Assembly: GCA_025352865.1 (NCBI GenBank)
Contig: JANXSB010000120.1
Coordinates: forward strand, 1-6,260
From: Chthoniobacter sp.
GTDB lineage: Bacteria; Verrucomicrobiota; Verrucomicrobiia; Chthoniobacterales; Chthoniobacteraceae
Direction of reading: 5' to 3'
Length of the DNA stretch: 6,260 nucleotides
Below are positions 5,639-6,260 of this stretch, piece after piece. Made by a program: the position numbers and the translations under genes. The notes beneath the pieces were generated by a model. It searched no databases and was not told where the DNA came from. It worked only from the letters and a program-made list of their open reading frames with translations. Numbering within the stretch: position 1 is the first letter of the stretch; the number at the start of each line of letters is the position of its first letter.

Positions 5639-6260
5639 GTGAAACAAATCCTAACTTTGATTGTGGCTGTCGGGCTCGCGGGCAGTGCGACAGCGGAATG
5701 CGCGACCGTCACGGCGGGCGGTGAAACTTTGCGCCAGAGCGCGGCTCCGGCGTCGGTGAATCTGCACCAGATGATCGTGCCGAAGGGGCGCTACGGACGG
5801 CATATCGAGTTTCCGCTGCGCGCGACTTACATCACCATCCACAGCACCGACAGCCCCAACGCCAGTGCGCTCGTGCATGCGCGCGGAATGGCCGCGGGAA
5901 ATTTTCGCGGGCGGACGAAATGGAACCGCACGGGCTACATGACGTGGCACTTTTCCGTGGATGACCGCGAGGCGATCCAGTCGCTGCCGCTGAACCTCCA
6001 GGGCGAGCACGCGGATCACGACGGGCCGGGGAATAACACGAGCATCGGGATCGAGATTTCCGAGTTGCGCGACCGGCGGCGGCAGGCGGCGGCGATTGAC
6101 CGCGCGGCGCGGCTCACGGCGTGGCTGATGCACGACCGGGGCATCGCGCTCGAGCATGTGGTGCCGCACTACCACTGGCCGCAGCGGCATTTTCACAACA
6201 ACATGAAGAACTGCCCGCGCATCCTGCTCGAACACGGGAAGCCGGGGCCGCGGTGGGACG
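5639..6260 (+). CDS. Secreted N-acetylmuramoyl-L-alanine amidase (Amidase_2 type), 3' end beyond window
   Basis: Reading from GTG 5639 gives 207 codons without a stop up to the window edge, so the C-terminus is missing. The GTG is chosen because it opens a Sec signal peptide (MKQILTLIVAVGLAGSATA, cut near residue 19); Cys21 does not sit in a lipobox. The zinc amidase domain spans about 45-197. ITIHST (66-70) supplies the first zinc His, His68. MTWHFSVDDREAIQSLPLN (101-119) and NNTSIGIEISE (132-142) are strongly typical of the family. NCPRILL (191-197) supplies the zinc Cys, Cys192. The enzyme cleaves the bond between N-acetylmuramic acid and L-alanine in peptidoglycan and should act in the periplasm. 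The segment before Cys192 is unusually His-rich (177, 179, 184, 186), so the second zinc His is ambiguous. No Shine-Dalgarno is seen. The family call is firm; the physiological role (recycling, division or lysis) is open. Confidence 0.9.
   Translation, partial: MKQILTLIVAVGLAGSATAECATVTAGGETLRQSAAPASVNLHQMIVPKGRYGRHIEFPLRATYITIHSTDSPNASALVHARGMAAGNFRGRTKWNRTGYMTWHFSVDDREAIQSLPLNLQGEHADHDGPGNNTSIGIEISELRDRRRQAAAIDRAARLTAWLMHDRGIALEHVVPHYHWPQRHFHNNMKNCPRILLEHGKPGPRWD

Noticed and set aside
5651..6235. Open - strand frame of 194 codons opposite the amidase
   Set aside because: The + strand carries diagnostic amidase motifs over the same bases. The - strand product has none.

Overview
The window is GC-rich bacterial DNA holding four confident genes and one repeat-rich intergenic stretch. 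A Tat-exported DUF1501 protein, a secreted PQQ-type dehydrogenase fused to PKD, cytochrome c and carbohydrate-binding domains, and the lack of Shine-Dalgarno sequences at all four starts together suggest a member of the Planctomycetes-Verrucomicrobia-Chlamydiae group, most likely Verrucomicrobiota. This rests on gene families and style; there is no rRNA or other marker gene here.

Layout. Positions 1-729 contain no gene I can support. The left edge (1-113) is visibly more A/T-rich and may hold the end of a neighbouring gene. Next come overlapping hairpins around the only AGGAGG in the region (131-166), an array of about nine imperfect 21-bp tandem repeats (277-465), a cluster of inverted GTTCCCAAAG/CTTTGGGAAC arms (470-641) and a 12-bp palindrome (666-677). 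A Sel1-repeat lipoprotein gene (730-1305, +) is followed 31 bp later by a DUF1501 gene (1337-2770, +). The four-domain PQQ dehydrogenase-cytochrome gene (2784-5441, -) runs tail-to-tail against DUF1501 with only 13 bp between stop codons. A divergent gap (5442-5638) carries a strong intrinsic-terminator-like hairpin on the + strand with no obvious gene ahead of it. Last is an N-acetylmuramoyl-L-alanine amidase (5639 onward, +) that is cut by the window end. It starts with GTG and was found by direct translation.

How the genes may work together. All four products carry export signals: a lipobox, a twin-arginine motif and two Sec signal peptides, so the window encodes cell-envelope and periplasmic functions. 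The dehydrogenase probably oxidises a sugar or other polyol-like substrate and passes electrons to its own haem c domain, while its C-terminal domain may hold it on carbohydrate. DUF1501 proteins are common in this group and often sit beside large cytochrome genes. Here the neighbouring cytochrome gene is convergent and of a different type, so a functional link is only suggested. The amidase acts on peptidoglycan and looks independent. I see no defence system, mobile-element gene, CRISPR array, tRNA or rRNA. The least explained parts are the repeat island and the orphan terminator.
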